From positions 310,001 to 374,000 of the forward strand of contig SJRY01000050.1 of assembly GCA_011319805.1 (NCBI GenBank): a DNA stretch of 64,000 nt. Direction: 5' to 3'. This DNA comes from Macrocybe gigantea (taxonomy: Eukaryota; Basidiomycota; Agaricomycetes; Agaricales; Callistosporiaceae). The notes below the pieces were generated by a model. It ran no database searches. It had not been told where the DNA came from and saw only the letters and a program-made list of their open reading frames with translations. The translations under genes and the position numbers were made by a program. Shown piece after piece: positions 1 through 13,200 of this stretch. Position 1 is the stretch's first letter. Every line of letters starts with the position of its first letter.

Positions 1-688
1 CCCCCGCATGCTAACCCATGCGGAAATGAAGTTCGTCCTATTTCATGATCCCTATTTCCGAAGCTTATCATCTGAAAGCCATGGTCCTACGGAGAAGCCA
101 ACTTTGAGATCATTAAAAAGGTGATCCGATCGATTGATGTGGAGGCATCCATCTGAAATCATTCCGGTCGTTAGTACATTGACTTGCGATATGAACTCAT
201 CCCCTACGTGAAGCACCTCTTCAAGATGCTGCAGAAAACGGGACGCACTATTATGCGGCCGTTATATTACGATTTCTTTGTCTCAGATTCTTTCGTGGTC
301 AAAGGGACGGCTATGAATGAACCTTTCATTGTGCATCAGTACATGTTTGGTGAGATTTCGTTGGCGTTGTCCTGCACTGCGATGCCTGGCTAAAACATGT
401 CCTTCAGGACCACGAATTCTAGTTGCCCCCGTGGGAGAACCCAATGCAAAGGTAAAAGAGGTCTACCTGCCTTGCCTTCCGGAAGATCGTGCCCCCAGCG
501 ACATGGTCTGGACTCACTGGTAGGTTTTCGTTGGGCTGCATGACAAGCCATGCTTAAACCCTGTTCTCAGGTGGTCGGAACAGAAATTCGGGCGTGGTGG
601 AAAATTTGTGAACGTCAGTGCGCCTTTGGATCAGATTCCGATATTCTATCTTGGCAGAAAGGAGGATATTTTGCAAGGGAATCTTTGA
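1..688 (+). CDS. GH31 family glycosidase, 3' end only (cut by window edge)
   Basis: C-terminal part of a glycoside hydrolase family 31 enzyme (alpha-glucosidase/alpha-xylosidase type). Visible pieces are WSYGEANFEIIKK, then LRYELIPYVKHLFKML, TIMRPLYYDF, PRILVAPVGEP, GGKFVNVSAP and PIFYLGRKEDIL, ending at TGA 686-688. Introns with GT..AG ends are inferred near 114-173, 350-408 and 521-571. The catalytic region lies left of the window. The tail closely matches the complete minus-strand GH31 gene at 10225-13388, so the two are paralogues facing each other across about 9.5 kb. Substrate cannot be told from this part. Family assignment is firm; whether the whole gene is intact is unknown. Confidence 0.8.
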
Positions 689-1300
689 TTGTACAGTACT
701 TAGATTTCTGTTTGAAACGGGCGCGTTTATGATATCGTCTTTGATGATTGTATAACAATATTTATTTTGTGCTTACGCGTCACGTGTGCCTTTACACTGT
801 CGTTGTGGTCGTGCAGGTTTCTCTGCATTCTTCATCATTTTCGAGCTCCCACCACGTCCTACGAGTGGCAAACTTCTCCCTGGCATGGCATCTTCTGGCG
901 ACGTAAATTATACTACTCTACGCGACTCCAATGATAGGGTGAACAAAGCACGGCCTTCGTGGTCAAAGCGATATATTTGCTGGTCCTAGGGGAAAAAGCT
1001 TTCATGGGCCCGCTGCATTTGCCCAGAACACGTTTTCCTGACATCAAGCACGCAGTTACCTCGATGGATGGATGCAACGAAGGTGGCCTACTGGAACCGT
1101 GCATGTGCATTCTGGCCAAGCGGGGCACCATTGGGCCATTGTCTGAGCCTTAAAAGAGCTGCACAACCGAGACTTGTCGCCTTGCCTCAGTGCACTCTTC
1201 TGCTACACTCTCGTTGCTAACGCTCTGTTACGGCCTATTTTTATCACGTTCATTTCTGACGGCATCTTCCCTTCGATTTCGTTCGCTTTCTCTTTGACTC
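689..1300. other. Intergenic, no gene seen
   Basis: Only short overlapping ORFs in conflicting frames occur here, with no recognisable protein. It should hold the 3' end signals of the GH31 fragment and the promoter of the gene starting at 1301. Confidence 0.5.
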
Positions 1301-4203
1301 ATGTCCAACTCGAACTATAACGGTTTAGGCCGTGCGCAGGATCGTGGACCTCCGCATCCGAGTCAAGCGCGGATAGTCCCTTCCTCAAACCATGTCGCAC
1401 GGAATTGTCGACTTCAGCGGCTTCACCGAATCCCTCGACAGTCCCGAGCCCAGGTCCATCAAGAGCACGGCATTGACGCGCAACGTTATTGGGCTAATCA
1501 TCACGAGTCTCAGCGCCTCTACGCGTTGCAATATCATCAAGCGAATCCGGAATCCTCAGCATATTCACATCATAACGACCTCGTACATCCTGAGCGCATG
1601 CCACCCAGGCCAGTTAATCACGACTGTCATGATCAAGACCCTCAACGACATCACGGCCCACCACATTTTTATCTCGATCATCATGCATCCCAAGGCGCTC
1701 TTGGGACACCTGCAGGAGACAATCAAAATCATGATCCACAACACATACATAGGCGCGGTCCAAGCGGTCGATATCGCCCCGAGCAATTACCCGTTATTCG
1801 TTCTGGGATACAGTCTTCTTTCGCTAGAGCAGCTCAAGGAGTCCCGAGCATGCAGCATGGTCGCTTAGCGCCGACAACCGCTGTTCCCTTCTGCTCGCTG
1901 GCATATCAGTGGATCAATATGGCTCGATTAACGCTGTCCGACCTTCCCCTGGACTGGAGCAAAGCGTGGACCCTCGTTCTAACGTCACTCATCGAAGGCA
2001 ACCTCCCCAAGATCGAACTGCAAACGATCCCAATACGGCCGAAGGAACTGGTACCCAAGCTCCTTCTAGATTCAGTATGCAAGAGGTCGAGGCAAACGTT
2101 CAAGCAATCAACCATCTAGACCCGGGGCCGCTTCCTCTTCCGACTATCCCGCTACAATCTTCAACATTAGTAAGTCTATTGATTAGCTGTTGTCCGGTCG
2201 TTCTTCTGACGTGGAACGGCGGCAGGTATCTTCGTCAGATCAGGTAGTATCTACAGCCAACCAGCAGGCTATTCCCATTTTTAATCATAACTTGGATGCC
2301 AATGTGAATGCGAGTGAAGAAGTGCAGCACGTTGCGTACGAAAACTGGACAAATGACAACGGACCCACTTCTGGCAATGCCTCTGCACCCTTGAATACTG
2401 CCGCGCCCGTGTTTGTTTCCCGAAACCCCTTGTCTATATACCGCACTTACCCCTTTACACCACTCGTAAATCGCGCTGCGCCTACCCGGGATGCAGCCAG
2501 TAATAACCATCAAGAACCATCATCTCTGGATTATGCCCGGCCTGGGGCGAACGCAAGCCAACGGGAGCTTCCTCAGCCCGCCGGTCCCGAATCAGAATCC
2601 ATCGTCCCCGCGTCGGCTGGACTTTCTTTGAACACTGTTGTCGTTGGACGCGACATCCCTAACGGCAGCGAAAACTGTGATGTAGTTCCCGATGTTGTCC
2701 AATCTGCCAACGATGCAGGATCTTCCAATGCAGACCACGCCACTCCAAGTCATGTATTGCCTGTTCCGAAAGGCCAAATGCCCAAGCCACGAGCTGTGGT
2801 CTTTGGTAGCGTTTATGCCACCATTGGTAGCGACGGACAAAGCGTTATGCTCAATGCTGTGGCGACAGACTACCCTGCTATTCCAAGAACAGCCAGCGCC
2901 CCACCAGCCACGCAAAGCTGCTCCAAAACTGCTGATGTACCCTTCCTGCCTCGTTCACGTTCGACGAATCTAGCAACGAGGAATGACCAAATGCGAATCC
3001 GTGGTGCAGGAGGGCAGTCATCTCTCCCAGCGTCACATCTAACGACAAACGGACCGATCATTCTGTCGTCGACGAAGCGTAACGTCCCGGACAATCTGGA
3101 TCTAGGTACGGATACCAGTGATAGCGACAGCATCAGCGGCACAGAAGGTTTTACACCACATGCCAACAGCGACGATGAAGGGTACACTAGTTCTGCGACG
3201 ACGGCTACATCTGCTTCATTCGTCAACAAACGGACAGGAACCCAAGCTGGTCAGACTTCGGACTACAATTACACCGGCAGCTATGGTGAAGAGACCGCCG
3301 ACGATGGGGATGACGATGAATTTGACTTCTTCGATGACGAACTGAAGAATGTGGCAAATTGTCCAAATTCCCGACTCTGGCTGAGTGCGATGCAGCAGAT
3401 GAAGCAACTTTGCGAAGCCGGCAATTTGGAGCTCGCATTGGACGCCGTCGTGACTCACGGCCATGCTCACTACGCTAACGCCATGCGTATCGCTAGGACC
3501 TTTGTCGCTGTCACCCTTATAATGGACAACGACAAGGTTTCTGGTACCGAGTGGCTAAAGGCGCGATTGCGGACAAAAACAATTGATGTTTTGAAGTCGG
3601 CTTGGGCGACGGTGGTTCTTGGATTTTTCGCCCTGTTGCTTCGCTAATCGAGCTCTTTATAGGACAAGTCTAGACCCTGGGTCGGGGACGGGTCCACCGC
3701 AGGGCCTTATCTGAACATTCCGGCTGTGAATTGCGCGGGTTTCCTCGGTTCTTTGTTTAGAGCGCGCATCCTCACCGCGGGCGATGTACACGATTGTCTC
3801 AACTTCCTGGTTTCGGTTACACCGCACATGGTGAACATGCATCGCCTGTACGCCATGCACGCGCTGCTCGTTCATAGCAGCTCGCAAGGCATGATCTTGT
3901 GCCGAGGGCGCCATAAACATTCAATGAAGGTATTCTTGCGAAAGCTCAACGTGGAGATTGAAGGACAGCCCACGTGGAAAATGAATGAGGAATCCGCTTA
4001 CATTCTGGCCGTGAGTTTATCACTTTTTTTCGGGTATTTTGGTTATCTTAGGGCTGATGTGCCTCGCAAACTAGGATATGAACGATATGATTGATCGATG
4101 GAGTGCTTCGGAGATTCTTCGAACGATCCGACAGAATGCAGATAATGGTGCTAACAAACGCAAGACTAAGACGTGGTTTGATTCCTCGGAGATTGTGGGT
4201 TGA
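1301..4203 (+). CDS. Hypothetical protein, disordered N-terminus with conserved-looking C-terminus
   Basis: Not recognised. The first roughly 600 residues are low complexity: His/Gln/Asn/Pro-rich at 1301-1860, then Ser/Asn/Thr-rich with an acidic run (EETADDGDDDEFDFFDDE, about 3290-3340). From about 3355 the protein becomes ordered and mostly helical (NSRLWLSAMQQMKQLCEAG, then VNCAGFLGSLFRARILTAG, ending KTWFDSSEIVG). Introns are inferred at about 2169-2225 (GTAAGT..GGCAG), near 3645-3690, and at 4012-4074 (GTGAGT..ACTAG). The open frame changes near 1860-1905 without a good intron, a shift equal to one missing base. A helical-repeat scaffold (MIF4G/HEAT-like) is possible but is only an impression. 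That a gene lies here is fairly sure; its function is unknown. Confidence 0.55.
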
Positions 4204-4617
4204 ATTGTTATGTCGTATATGATGTCTATGAATTGTAATATAATAAATATGTTGTCTATGTTTTTCTGTGCAACAACCTTGGCTCTAGATTCGAGACCCC
4301 CGAAAGGGGCCCTAATGAGCGCGTGCCTCAATCCTCAGACATCGCTGTGCGTGCCTCCAGCAGCAGAGCAGAGCTTTCTTCCTCTTTCCTATCGTACACG
4401 CTTTCATTTCAGTTCTCATATCCCATTTCTGATTGATTCTCGCCCGCTAGGCGCATCAAATCACGACACCATTTCATAATAAGTCCGAATCACCACGTTC
4501 TCTCCTGAACTGGCCACGCAGCTGATAAAACCTCTACAGAGGCTTCGTTTTCTAGCTGAATCATCGTCAGACCACATCGACCTTCGTCTCTCTATCATCC
4601 CACTGGCCTGCAGCAGG
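4204..4617. promoter_or_regulatory. Intergenic; promoter region of the 4618 gene
   Basis: No coding potential seen. It separates two genes on the same strand, so it must hold the 3' signals of the first and the promoter of the second. There are pyrimidine-rich stretches at about 4370-4460 and 4500-4600, as is common before fungal starts. No clear TATA box. Confidence 0.35.
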
Positions 4618-6951
4618 ATGGGCGACGACGGCGAGAGCGCGAGCACGTCCACGATACAAGCGATGCAATCACGTCATCAGCAGCATGGGGCTGAGGGTGC
4701 ACTGCACACACAGGGGATCGGCCAGACGTCGGGCGACCAGGCTTCGCACGGCATAGAGCAACGGGGATACGCTGAATTCTCGCCGCCGCCTCCGCCTTCG
4801 TCGCCGAACGATGTCTTGTCCTTATCGACGTCCTTGTCGTTGGGACCACGGATCTGGTTGAAGGATGAGCTCGACGGAGAGTCAACTATCTGTCGCGCCC
4901 ATGCAGCAGGAGCAGGATGCCTCGGTCGACCAATATGTTGAGAATGACCAGCATCGTGTCTCTTTGGAGCCAGACACCGTCTCAGAAGTGATGATGAGAG
5001 CCGTCCTCCGGCTCAGGGTCGAAGACCAAATGAATATGATCCCACCTCCAGCCAGCCTGCCCAATACCCTTTGGTGGATAACCAGACACACAACCATCAC
5101 CGCTACGAACAAGTTTCAGAACGCGAAGACGGTGTTTACGATGCATATGAGGGCGAGGAAGACGACTACGACTACGACGGAGCGTACTCAGAAAACGGCT
5201 CTGTATCTTCCTTGCCCCTCTCCGAGATTTCCTCATCTTTCTTCTTCAGCTCGTCCGCCAACGCCAGTCCTCCAATGATTCCGCAACACCTTCTGAGCAG
5301 ATCAATGTCTCAAAGGAGCCATGCGCGAGAGTCTTCAGGGTGTCAGTCTGTAGCAGACGAGCGGTCACCACTTCATCCTCCGCCCCTGCCTGGCGGGAAT
5401 GGGATGGCAGAAGCTGTCACGCACAGTTTGATCATGCCTTCCCTTACTCTTTCGTCTGCGTCGTTCCGCCAACCGACAGTCTATGGTCGAACGCTTGGCG
5501 ACGTGCGATTGATCGTGCTGGGCCTTCATCACAAATGCACATGCGACACAACTGGCGATTCGAAGCATGAAGACGAGGCGAGGAAGAGTCTTGCTGAGCT
5601 AATCTTGATGTTCGACATGGACAATTCAGATGGTGGAGAATGTAATGAAGACGTGGTGCATGTCTCCTTTGGAGAATGGACCCAGAGGGATTCATTAGGG
5701 ACTCAAAGTCGCACGATCCGCGCCTCTACGGATTGGATCGAGCACAACGCCATGCATAGGCTAGATAAACGAGAACCGACAAGAAATATCGAGGTATACG
5801 AAGTCGAGACGGACGGCTGTACGACTAGCGTACGTTGAATGGCCTATGTCCTTTTCATTCTAATGATCTAACGCCCCCGCAGTCTCAACAACTGGTTCAA
5901 TCTCTTATGTCAACCATTCATGGCTCATTTCATGCACTGTCGGATGTGCTCGATCCCACCTGTGAACCTTCAGGAGTGTTGGCAACTCTTGTGGCATCCT
6001 CGACGAGCCCCCTTTGGACAGGGCTAGTTATTGTTGGATCTGACTCCACCAGTAAGCATAAAATACGCTCATCCGTCCGAATTTCTCACAAATTATCACG
6101 TCAGCCTCCTTGGAGAACCAAATCATCGACGCTCTGCAAACTCAGATTCCCATCATTGTTCTCTCACAGACAAATAGCATCGAGCCAATCAAGTCATCGT
6201 CATTGTCTCTGCCTTTGTCTCAGCGGTCGAGTTCCATCAGACGTCCCAAACGGTCTCGACTGGCCTCGTCTTTCTCGCGGCTTTCCTCCTTCCGGCCGCA
6301 CAATCCACGAGAGCTAGTAAATGGCCTCTTCAGATCGCCGGACACGATTGCCACATTGCGCAATGAAGCCGGCGATCGGTTTCTGAGGTGGAGAGAAGCT
6401 GAGCGCGTCGCAGAGCTCCTCAGGAAGGGCTATCGACGCCTTTCTTCTGGGCTGACCGACGAAAAGGAGTGGAAGCTGTTCTGGGAATTTGACTTGGATG
6501 ACGATGCCGCCAGGCACGGTAGCCAGGGAGTGCGGGGAGCCTTGGAACAGGGCAGGAAACGCAAGTGGGACAAGGCACGGTGGGAGAGGGAGTGGGATTG
6601 GGAGCTCTCAAAGGACGTTGGAAAACGGATGCGGGAGGGGACGATCACGCAGAGAGATTTCACTGGTGTGGCGACTGTCGTAGCTGCCGTCGCCGCTACG
6701 GATGATAGCGATGTTCCGGCTGGAGCCTCTGGGATGGGGAGAGAGGAACGCTGGGCCTCTTCAGGACTTTGCGATCCCCTCCATCTCCCATCGCTTCTGA
6801 TCTTTTCGATGTCACTTGTTGGCCCGGTCAAGGCAGGTATTGGGCGCTGTGTCGCTGGTGGCTAGTTGACGTCAAGATGGCCCTGGTAGGAGGATTCTGC
6901 GTAGGACTCAGCCTGGGCATCGTTTGCAATCGATTCATTTCATCTCATTGA
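4618..6951 (+). CDS. Hypothetical protein with C-terminal hydrophobic anchor
   Basis: Not recognised. It starts MGDDGESASTS and has a Ser/Pro/Gln-rich N-terminal third with a PPPPPSSP run and an acidic stretch (about 5125-5200). An ordered region starts near 5475 (TVYGRTLGDVRLIVLGLHH), with a second one from 5885 (QQLVQSLMSTIHGSFHALSD). A charged helical part follows (RFLRWREAERVAELL, about 6375-6420), then two hydrophobic stretches at the end (LLIFSMSLVGPV and MALVGGFCVGLSLGIVC), as in a tail-anchored or hairpin-anchored membrane protein. Joining the last two needs a 29-nt intron (6837-6865); without it the protein ends after GRCVAGG. Inner introns near 4850-5070, 5835-5880 and 6051-6104 are inferred. 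It converges on the NOSIP-like gene. Confidence 0.55.
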
Positions 6952-8052
6952 GTTATATTCCGTCTCACTTTTCCATTGTATTGCTACACTCGTTTATTTT
7001 TCCGCTTTTGCAACCTGTATTTCGCGTCCTTTCACGCGTTCTTGGGGTTTGATCAATCCAATAAGACGCCATATTGAATATTGATTCTTTAAGATCGTCA
7101 TTTTTTACAATCATCCATTTATGTTCACAAACTCTACTAGCAAGGCGTTTTCTGAGCTTGCAAGACGCGATGTGCTGAGTGTCTGCAAATTTCGAGACCA
7201 ACGATGGAGCGTTCCGCTTACTCTGTCGCCCATTCTGCAAAAGGAAATCATGTTTCCTTATGTTCTTTCCTCCCCGCCGTTTGGACAGGGGATGTCCCTT
7301 GTCAGGCAACCGTATGCGCCATTTCACCGACCGGGAGAATTTTCAGAGAGAATGGACGCAGTTTTATTGTCGCATTGACCGACAGGACGATAAGCGGGTA
7401 AAGCTTTGCAGAGATAGTGCTAGATTGCGCTAGGATCTTGGCCGGTCCATGTTTTAAGGAGCTATGACAGTCCGTAAGGGAAAGATTCCGGCAGCTCCTC
7501 GAACGACAGGAAAGCTCGCTCAGGATGGAGGTGATAATTCGCGGATGTTGTGTGCGAGGCTTCAGCACCTCAACTTGTTTTGGAATAATTCAAAGGTAAT
7601 TACCGCAGTCGCGACGTAAGTTGGATTAGTGACTGCAAACAAGTGGATAGTGTATGCCCTACGCGCCATCCGTTTCTTGCTGCACGCATGATATTGTTTT
7701 AGTAGCTCCTGTGTGTATTGTTAGCCACATGTAGATCAGCTGCTGGGTATTTCTGTATTGGTCGATCAGCATTGAGCGGCGGGTAAGCGTCATGGAAAGC
7801 ATCGTCGTATAGAGCAGTAGTGAAGTTTGGGAGGAGAAGCAGAAGCCAGGATCTCACGTCACGCTCTCGTTCAAGTATAAAATCGTTGCGAAAGAGCTGA
7901 AATCGTTTCTGGAGGCCCTCGTGTTTTGTAGAGATGCAGAGCGTCAATTATCTACAGAGATAGGCTCCGTTTTGAGAATACATTACTGCGCTATTTCCTG
8001 ATGATATTTCAACCTCGCACGTTTGGTACGCCAAGATGCTAGCCTTGAAAGG
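6952..8052. other. Intergenic between convergent genes, nothing recognised
   Basis: About 1.1 kb between a plus-strand stop and a minus-strand stop. Short ORFs on both strands (for example 6965-7327 minus and 7179-7433 plus) overlap one another, have no recognisable motifs and are probably chance. Both 3' untranslated regions should lie here. Confidence 0.45.
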
Positions 8053-9389
8053 CTACACCGCCCTTCGACGTCTCTGCCATTCCGCCGCCGCAAATCCGGT
8101 ACCTGAAAGATTGAATGAGCCGAGCTACACAATACGCGGCAAACGAGATTCTCACCTTCCCGCTTCAACTCCATAATATCTTTATCTTTCAGCTCCTTAT
8201 CGCACACTATGCATTGTTTTGCAGGGCGGACTAAGGAGTCGGTGCATGTCTTGCATATGACATGTCCACAAGGCTTCATGACTAGAAAGAAAATATAAGA
8301 AGAGGGAAGCGGGACCACGCTAGTAGAGTCATACCGAACATGAGGGTGTTATTCGACAGCTGTTTCTTGCATGAGGGGCACATAAATTCGGAATCTTCCT
8401 TCGGCTCTTTGTCGCCGCTATTTGCAGGCGTTGATTCGGTTGACTGAGAAGGCCAATTGGTGTTCTGACTTGAGAACTTGACAGAAAATAGATCCTTGAG
8501 GCTGCATTCCGTTATATCAGATCGTCTCGTAAGGGCTTAGCGCGATGACGCGATGTCGAAACATACGCAAGATGATGGGCTGGTTCACTAGCCCGACACG
8601 TTGTCTGTAGCTTGACATCCATCAACGATCGTGGCGGTCCGCTTGACGTGTAGGTGGGTGTTAATGATGGTAGCCAGAAGTCTGGTAATCTGCTTCGCAG
8701 AGCCTCAGCTTGCTCTCTCTCAATCTGGCGAAGAGCAGCCTCTTCCGCTTCGCGAGCCAACACTTCGACTGCTGACGAGTCGAAGTCGAATTTACGTTTC
8801 GTACCCTGGCCTATCCACCGTCGTTGGGGACGCAGAGACGATGAATAGCAGCAAGAACACACACCTTCCCGTTTTTCACTTGGTTCTGCTTTGGGACTAA
8901 CAGCGGCTTTTGACGATGAAGACGGACCAGCTAAACCAAGCTGGCCTCTCTCAAAGTCCTGCAATACGCGCTCCCTAGCTGCAGCCTTCGCCCTCTCCTT
9001 CTCCACCTCTGCTTCTTTCTTCATTGCCTTGAGCTTTACTTTCTGTCGTTGGATGTCCTTCTTCTGTGTTACTGCGTTCATCGACGTCATAGTCCACCTG
9101 CCAGTCCAATCTGCACGAACTCACAAAGGTCTGTGTAGATGCACTCCTTGCAGAAGAGATGACCTTCATTGCAAGCCACTGGATCACGCGCCCGGTCCAG
9201 ACATAACGCACAAGCGTCAGATCTACGCATTGACTCGTTCCCTAGACGTTGCTGTCCAGGCGTCATGTCCATCCACGTAGACCAAACAACATAAATAATA
9301 CACACTTTCTTCGTGCCATAGTCTAGCTTTTTGTACTCAGCATAGCTGAATATCGAAGATGCTGTGTTATTCTTGCTATGCTTCGTCAT
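8053..9389 (-). CDS. NOSIP-like RING/U-box E3 ubiquitin ligase
   Basis: Resembles nitric oxide synthase-interacting protein (NOSIP), a spliceosome-associated ubiquitin ligase of eukaryotes. It starts MTKHSKNNTASSIFSYAEY, matching the family N-terminus. A first zinc-binding half follows (CALCLDRARDPVAC, GHLFCKECI), then a long charged helix (KDIQRQKVKLKAMKKEAEVE, about 9060-8990). The C-terminal RING has CPSCKKQL, then MKPCGHVICKTCTDSL and CIVCDKELKDKDIMEL. The last exon splices at 8159/8102 and ends EWQRRRAV with stop at 8053-8055. The upstream in-frame ATG at 9545 was rejected because the family N-terminus begins at 9389. Length fits the family. Expected role: nuclear, splicing-linked ubiquitylation. 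Confidence 0.85.
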
Positions 9390-10224
9390 TTTGGCTTTGT
9401 CGACGGAAGGACGATGAGGGAAATGGTTCGCGTTTAGCGATCCCGTGACCCGAGAATGTGGAACTCGGAGCTCGGGCACGTGCAATGCGAGGTTGTTCCC
9501 TGGACAAGCAGCAACGCCCCAGAACCTGGACACGATGATTGCCATGAGGACCTGGCATAAAAGGCCTGCTGCCGTACGCGTTGCCCTTGTTCGTTGACAT
9601 GGGCGGCCTCGAGGCCTCTGACAAAGCTGTGGACGGCTTTATATAGCGCGCCCTCAAGCTATCATTGCGGTCGATTTTACAGTAACGCCCCTCATTCATC
9701 TACGATAGACGCCGCTTCCGCTGTCCAAGGTGCGCGACTGATCCGTATTTTCAAGTGGCTCAACGTTTATTTGACGTCTCGAATAGTATCATGCGACTGA
9801 CCATCGTGATTTTCTTGATGTCCATGATCCTTATTGCGTTCGGTCTGCGCGACGTTTATATGGCTTGGGGTTGGAAACTCTATCGCTCAATTCCCAATGA
9901 AGCGACAGACGGTTCACCACTCAAGCGAAGATCATGGTCGTTGTCGAAGTCTGCCGTCATCCACGAACACAAATTACTAGACAGCGCCCCTTTGTCGGGC
10001 CATCTTTCTGCGAGGCGCCGACGGCGAATACATCCATAATCTACAGATAACCCTAATAGATTTCCTCGAAGGAGCATTGTGAGGTTTTTTCTTCTACCTC
10101 TGGAAGCTCAGCACCAATTGCTTCACTCCAGATACACTAGGCGGCTATTTAACGACATTCAAGGCGGCTATGCCCACTAATACACGATGCAAGAAGGAAC
10201 TAGAAATCCATGTACTATTTATGT
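9390..10224. other. Intergenic: NOSIP-like promoter and GH31 3' flank
   Basis: On the minus strand there is a TATA-like CTATATAAAG around 9637-9646, about 250 bp before the NOSIP-like start, so it is a possible promoter only. The rest holds one small ORF, listed separately, and the 3' flank of the GH31 gene. Confidence 0.35.
9791..10039 (+). CDS. Possible small single-pass membrane protein
   Basis: An 82-residue ORF starting MRLTIVIFLMSMILIAFGL, that is, a 15-18 residue hydrophobic stretch right after the start. A polar, basic tail follows, ending RRRRRIHP. The layout suits a signal anchor or a small secreted/membrane peptide. No family is recognised, and it lies in the 3' flank of the convergent GH31 gene, so it may be chance. 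Confidence 0.2.
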   Translation: MRLTIVIFLMSMILIAFGLRDVYMAWGWKLYRSIPNEATDGSPLKRRSWSLSKSAVIHEHKLLDSAPLSGHLSARRRRRIHP

Positions 10225-13200
10225 CTACACATCTCCTCGCAGAATATCATCCTTTTTCCCGAGATAAAATACTGGTATCTCATCCAGATGCGCACTGACG
10301 TTGACAAATTTGCCTCCTTTTCCAAAGTCCTTCTCAGACCACCTGTTTACCAGTCACAGAAGCGTCGCAAGCCTCCTTCTCAGAACCGCAGAAAACTTAC
10401 CAGTGAGTCCAGGTGAAATTGCTGTTCTGGGGGAGCAGTGGCAGGTAGACTTCTTTCGTCGCCACGCCAGGTTCTCCGACAGGCGCGACAAGTATCCTCG
10501 GACCTTAGTGTTCTATGAACTCGGAAGACTTCCAGGTAGGCTGTGCACACGTACCGAACATGAATTGATGAATGACGGCAGGATCATTACTCGAGGTCGC
10601 CTTCGCAATAAAAGGATCAGAATCGGAGAAGTCATAAAACATGCCTCGCATAATTGTTTTCCCAGTCAAGTGGAGCATTTGGAAGAGCCTCTTCACGTAA
10701 GGCATCAACTGGTATCTGAGCGCAATGTACTGCAGGACACTAAGTCCAAAAAATGTCTACCAGGAAAGAAATGAAGACTACCTTCTTCAAGATGACAAAA
10801 TTATCATCGCCATACGCCCAAGGCTATTCTCCTTCAGTCGACGCAACTGACGAGATCCAATACGCACTCGTTCGGACACGGATTTGCGAACAGCGGGGAC
10901 GATGGGCCTCGCAAGTTGCAGCTTCGCGTGCTGAATTTCGCCAAATAAGGTCTCAAACTCGGAAAGCGGAATTCCAAAAAAACGATTACCCATGAACGCG
11001 CATCTAAATGGCTATAGTAAGGACACTAGAATCCGAAAGACAATATCAGAGATGACATACATACGGCAAGAACACTCCCATGGCGAACCATCGAACGAAC
11101 AGTTCGCGACCCTGGGTTATAGATATAAAAGTGACTCCAGGCTTCAGAATGCAGGTACGTCACTGACGGCATCGGTGTCCACGTTGAGCCCAGCAAAACC
11201 CCCGATATCAAGCGTCCACGAAGAAATACCGGAAGCTGCGACCGACACTCCGGCCGTGATCTGCTGTAGGAGGACGTCGAATCTCGAATCGGTGTCGCCG
11301 CTCCACATGTACGAGCAGAACCTCTGTCCTCCAGCGAACGTGCTTCTTGTCAGTGACATGAACTCGCAGGTGGTTGAAGCGGCATCAGACTCTGTCAGAT
11401 TGCGGAGGCCTTCCTCGATAGCCTGCTGGTGCAACCATGGATACATCTTGCCGGTAGCTTCCTGGGTCCCGACAAAGTACTGCGTGAAGGGGCGTGCAAA
11501 AGGAATAGAAGAGATGGTTTGTCCATCTCAATATGCTATGCTCGATGGCGACTCCATCTTCGCATGGATTAAGCGCACTCACTGTTGTCGAAGGGTTCGC
11601 CAAGCGTTCCGCCTATGATAGGCACACCGTCGCCCGCTTGTCACGCAAATGACGGTAGTCATTCATAAAATATGCTCACCGTCAGCTTGGTCTATCCAGA
11701 AGTTATGGATTCCCTTGGAGAAGTAGCTGTCATTCAGTCGCCTCCCTTGCCTAATGTCAGAATCGAACGGCAAAAACCAGTGTCTTAGGTGAAACCTACA
11801 CAAGAACTCCCTCGCAGCGGGATTTGTTGAATCAACTTCAGGAAGTTTAGCAATACTGTTGCAGTCGGTTGAGGCCTGAGCCACGATACCTAGACGCGTA
11901 TACACCCCTGAAAAGAATCTTGTATTCCGGCCCATCCCTCGTGGTTGCCAGCAGACCGTTTTCCTGCAGAGTCTGATAGTTGATGGACAGATCTTCCACG
12001 CTGGGCCACAGCGACACCATCATTTCCGCGCCCGTAAGGCGCTTGACGTCTGCTGCCATGCCAGCCGGGTCGGGGAAAAATTCTGGATCAAAAGACCTTG
12101 ACGTGCATTAGGTGATGGCCTGATGTTTGAATTATTGGTGAGTCCCACCAATCTCCTTGGAACTTCCATGCGAAAAAGTCTATGCCACCGAGGAGAATGC
12201 ATTCAATCAAATGAGGTCAAGGGCTGATGCTACGACTTGCCTACAACTATTAATGAAACATTGACTTTTTCATCGTGGAATCGCTGTGCGACGGCCAGAA
12301 CTTGTGACTGGTTGAAATATCGAAGTTTTGATTGCTGATAGCCCAGTATGAAGTCTGGAGGTGTCGGCTGGCGTCCTAACCCGAGGAGTATTGATTGTCT
12401 CGATTGCCACTGAATAGCATATTCATCCCTACCTGTGACAGCCGTGTATTGCCGTTGCAAGGCGTCATAGTCTCCTGGCGGTGCTGTCGTTCTGATGAAT
12501 TATGAGTGTTGACCAAGCATGCGGACTAAGCGATCGCACATATAATAATCCAAGACGGTCGCTTCACTAGAGTAGAATCGTGTCCTCCAGGGGCTGAACT
12601 CTATGCGAAACGGTAAGTGAAGTTGTCGTTTTCTTCAAGGCTTCTCTGTATACCGAGACGGCCTTGGCTGGGCATATTGAAGAATTGGAGGTAACCCTGA
12701 TATGCGAGATCGAAACGTAAAATATTTGCATATCAAAAAAACTGCACCTTGTTCGACATGTAAATCGGAAGTGTAACATGAGAATTGTAGTTGACGAAGT
12801 CCACGACTTGGCCTTTCTTATTGACAGAATGGTCGACGCAACACGCTTGCTGTCCTGTCCCATAGAACTGCTCATCAGGAGTAGAGCTGAATGAAAATCT
12901 GCCGAGAAGCTCGAAGAGCGGAAATCTTGACTGTAGAATCTCGCAGGCAAAGCTTTCGTGTCCGCATATTCAGACATCAACAATGTGGTCGTTTCATCAG
13001 ACTCGACGCGCAAAAACGAGACGCGCCCATTGGTGACTTGTGCAATTATGTCTCCATTGCGGACGGTAGCATTGCCTCGGAAGGGAAGGGTGATATCATG
13101 AGTCAGGCCTTTTTCCCCACCCGGGCCTTCAATAGGAGGGTCCAGCAAAGCCGAAGGCTCGTTTCCCGTAGGATCTCTCAGAATACTCGCCCTGACGCGT

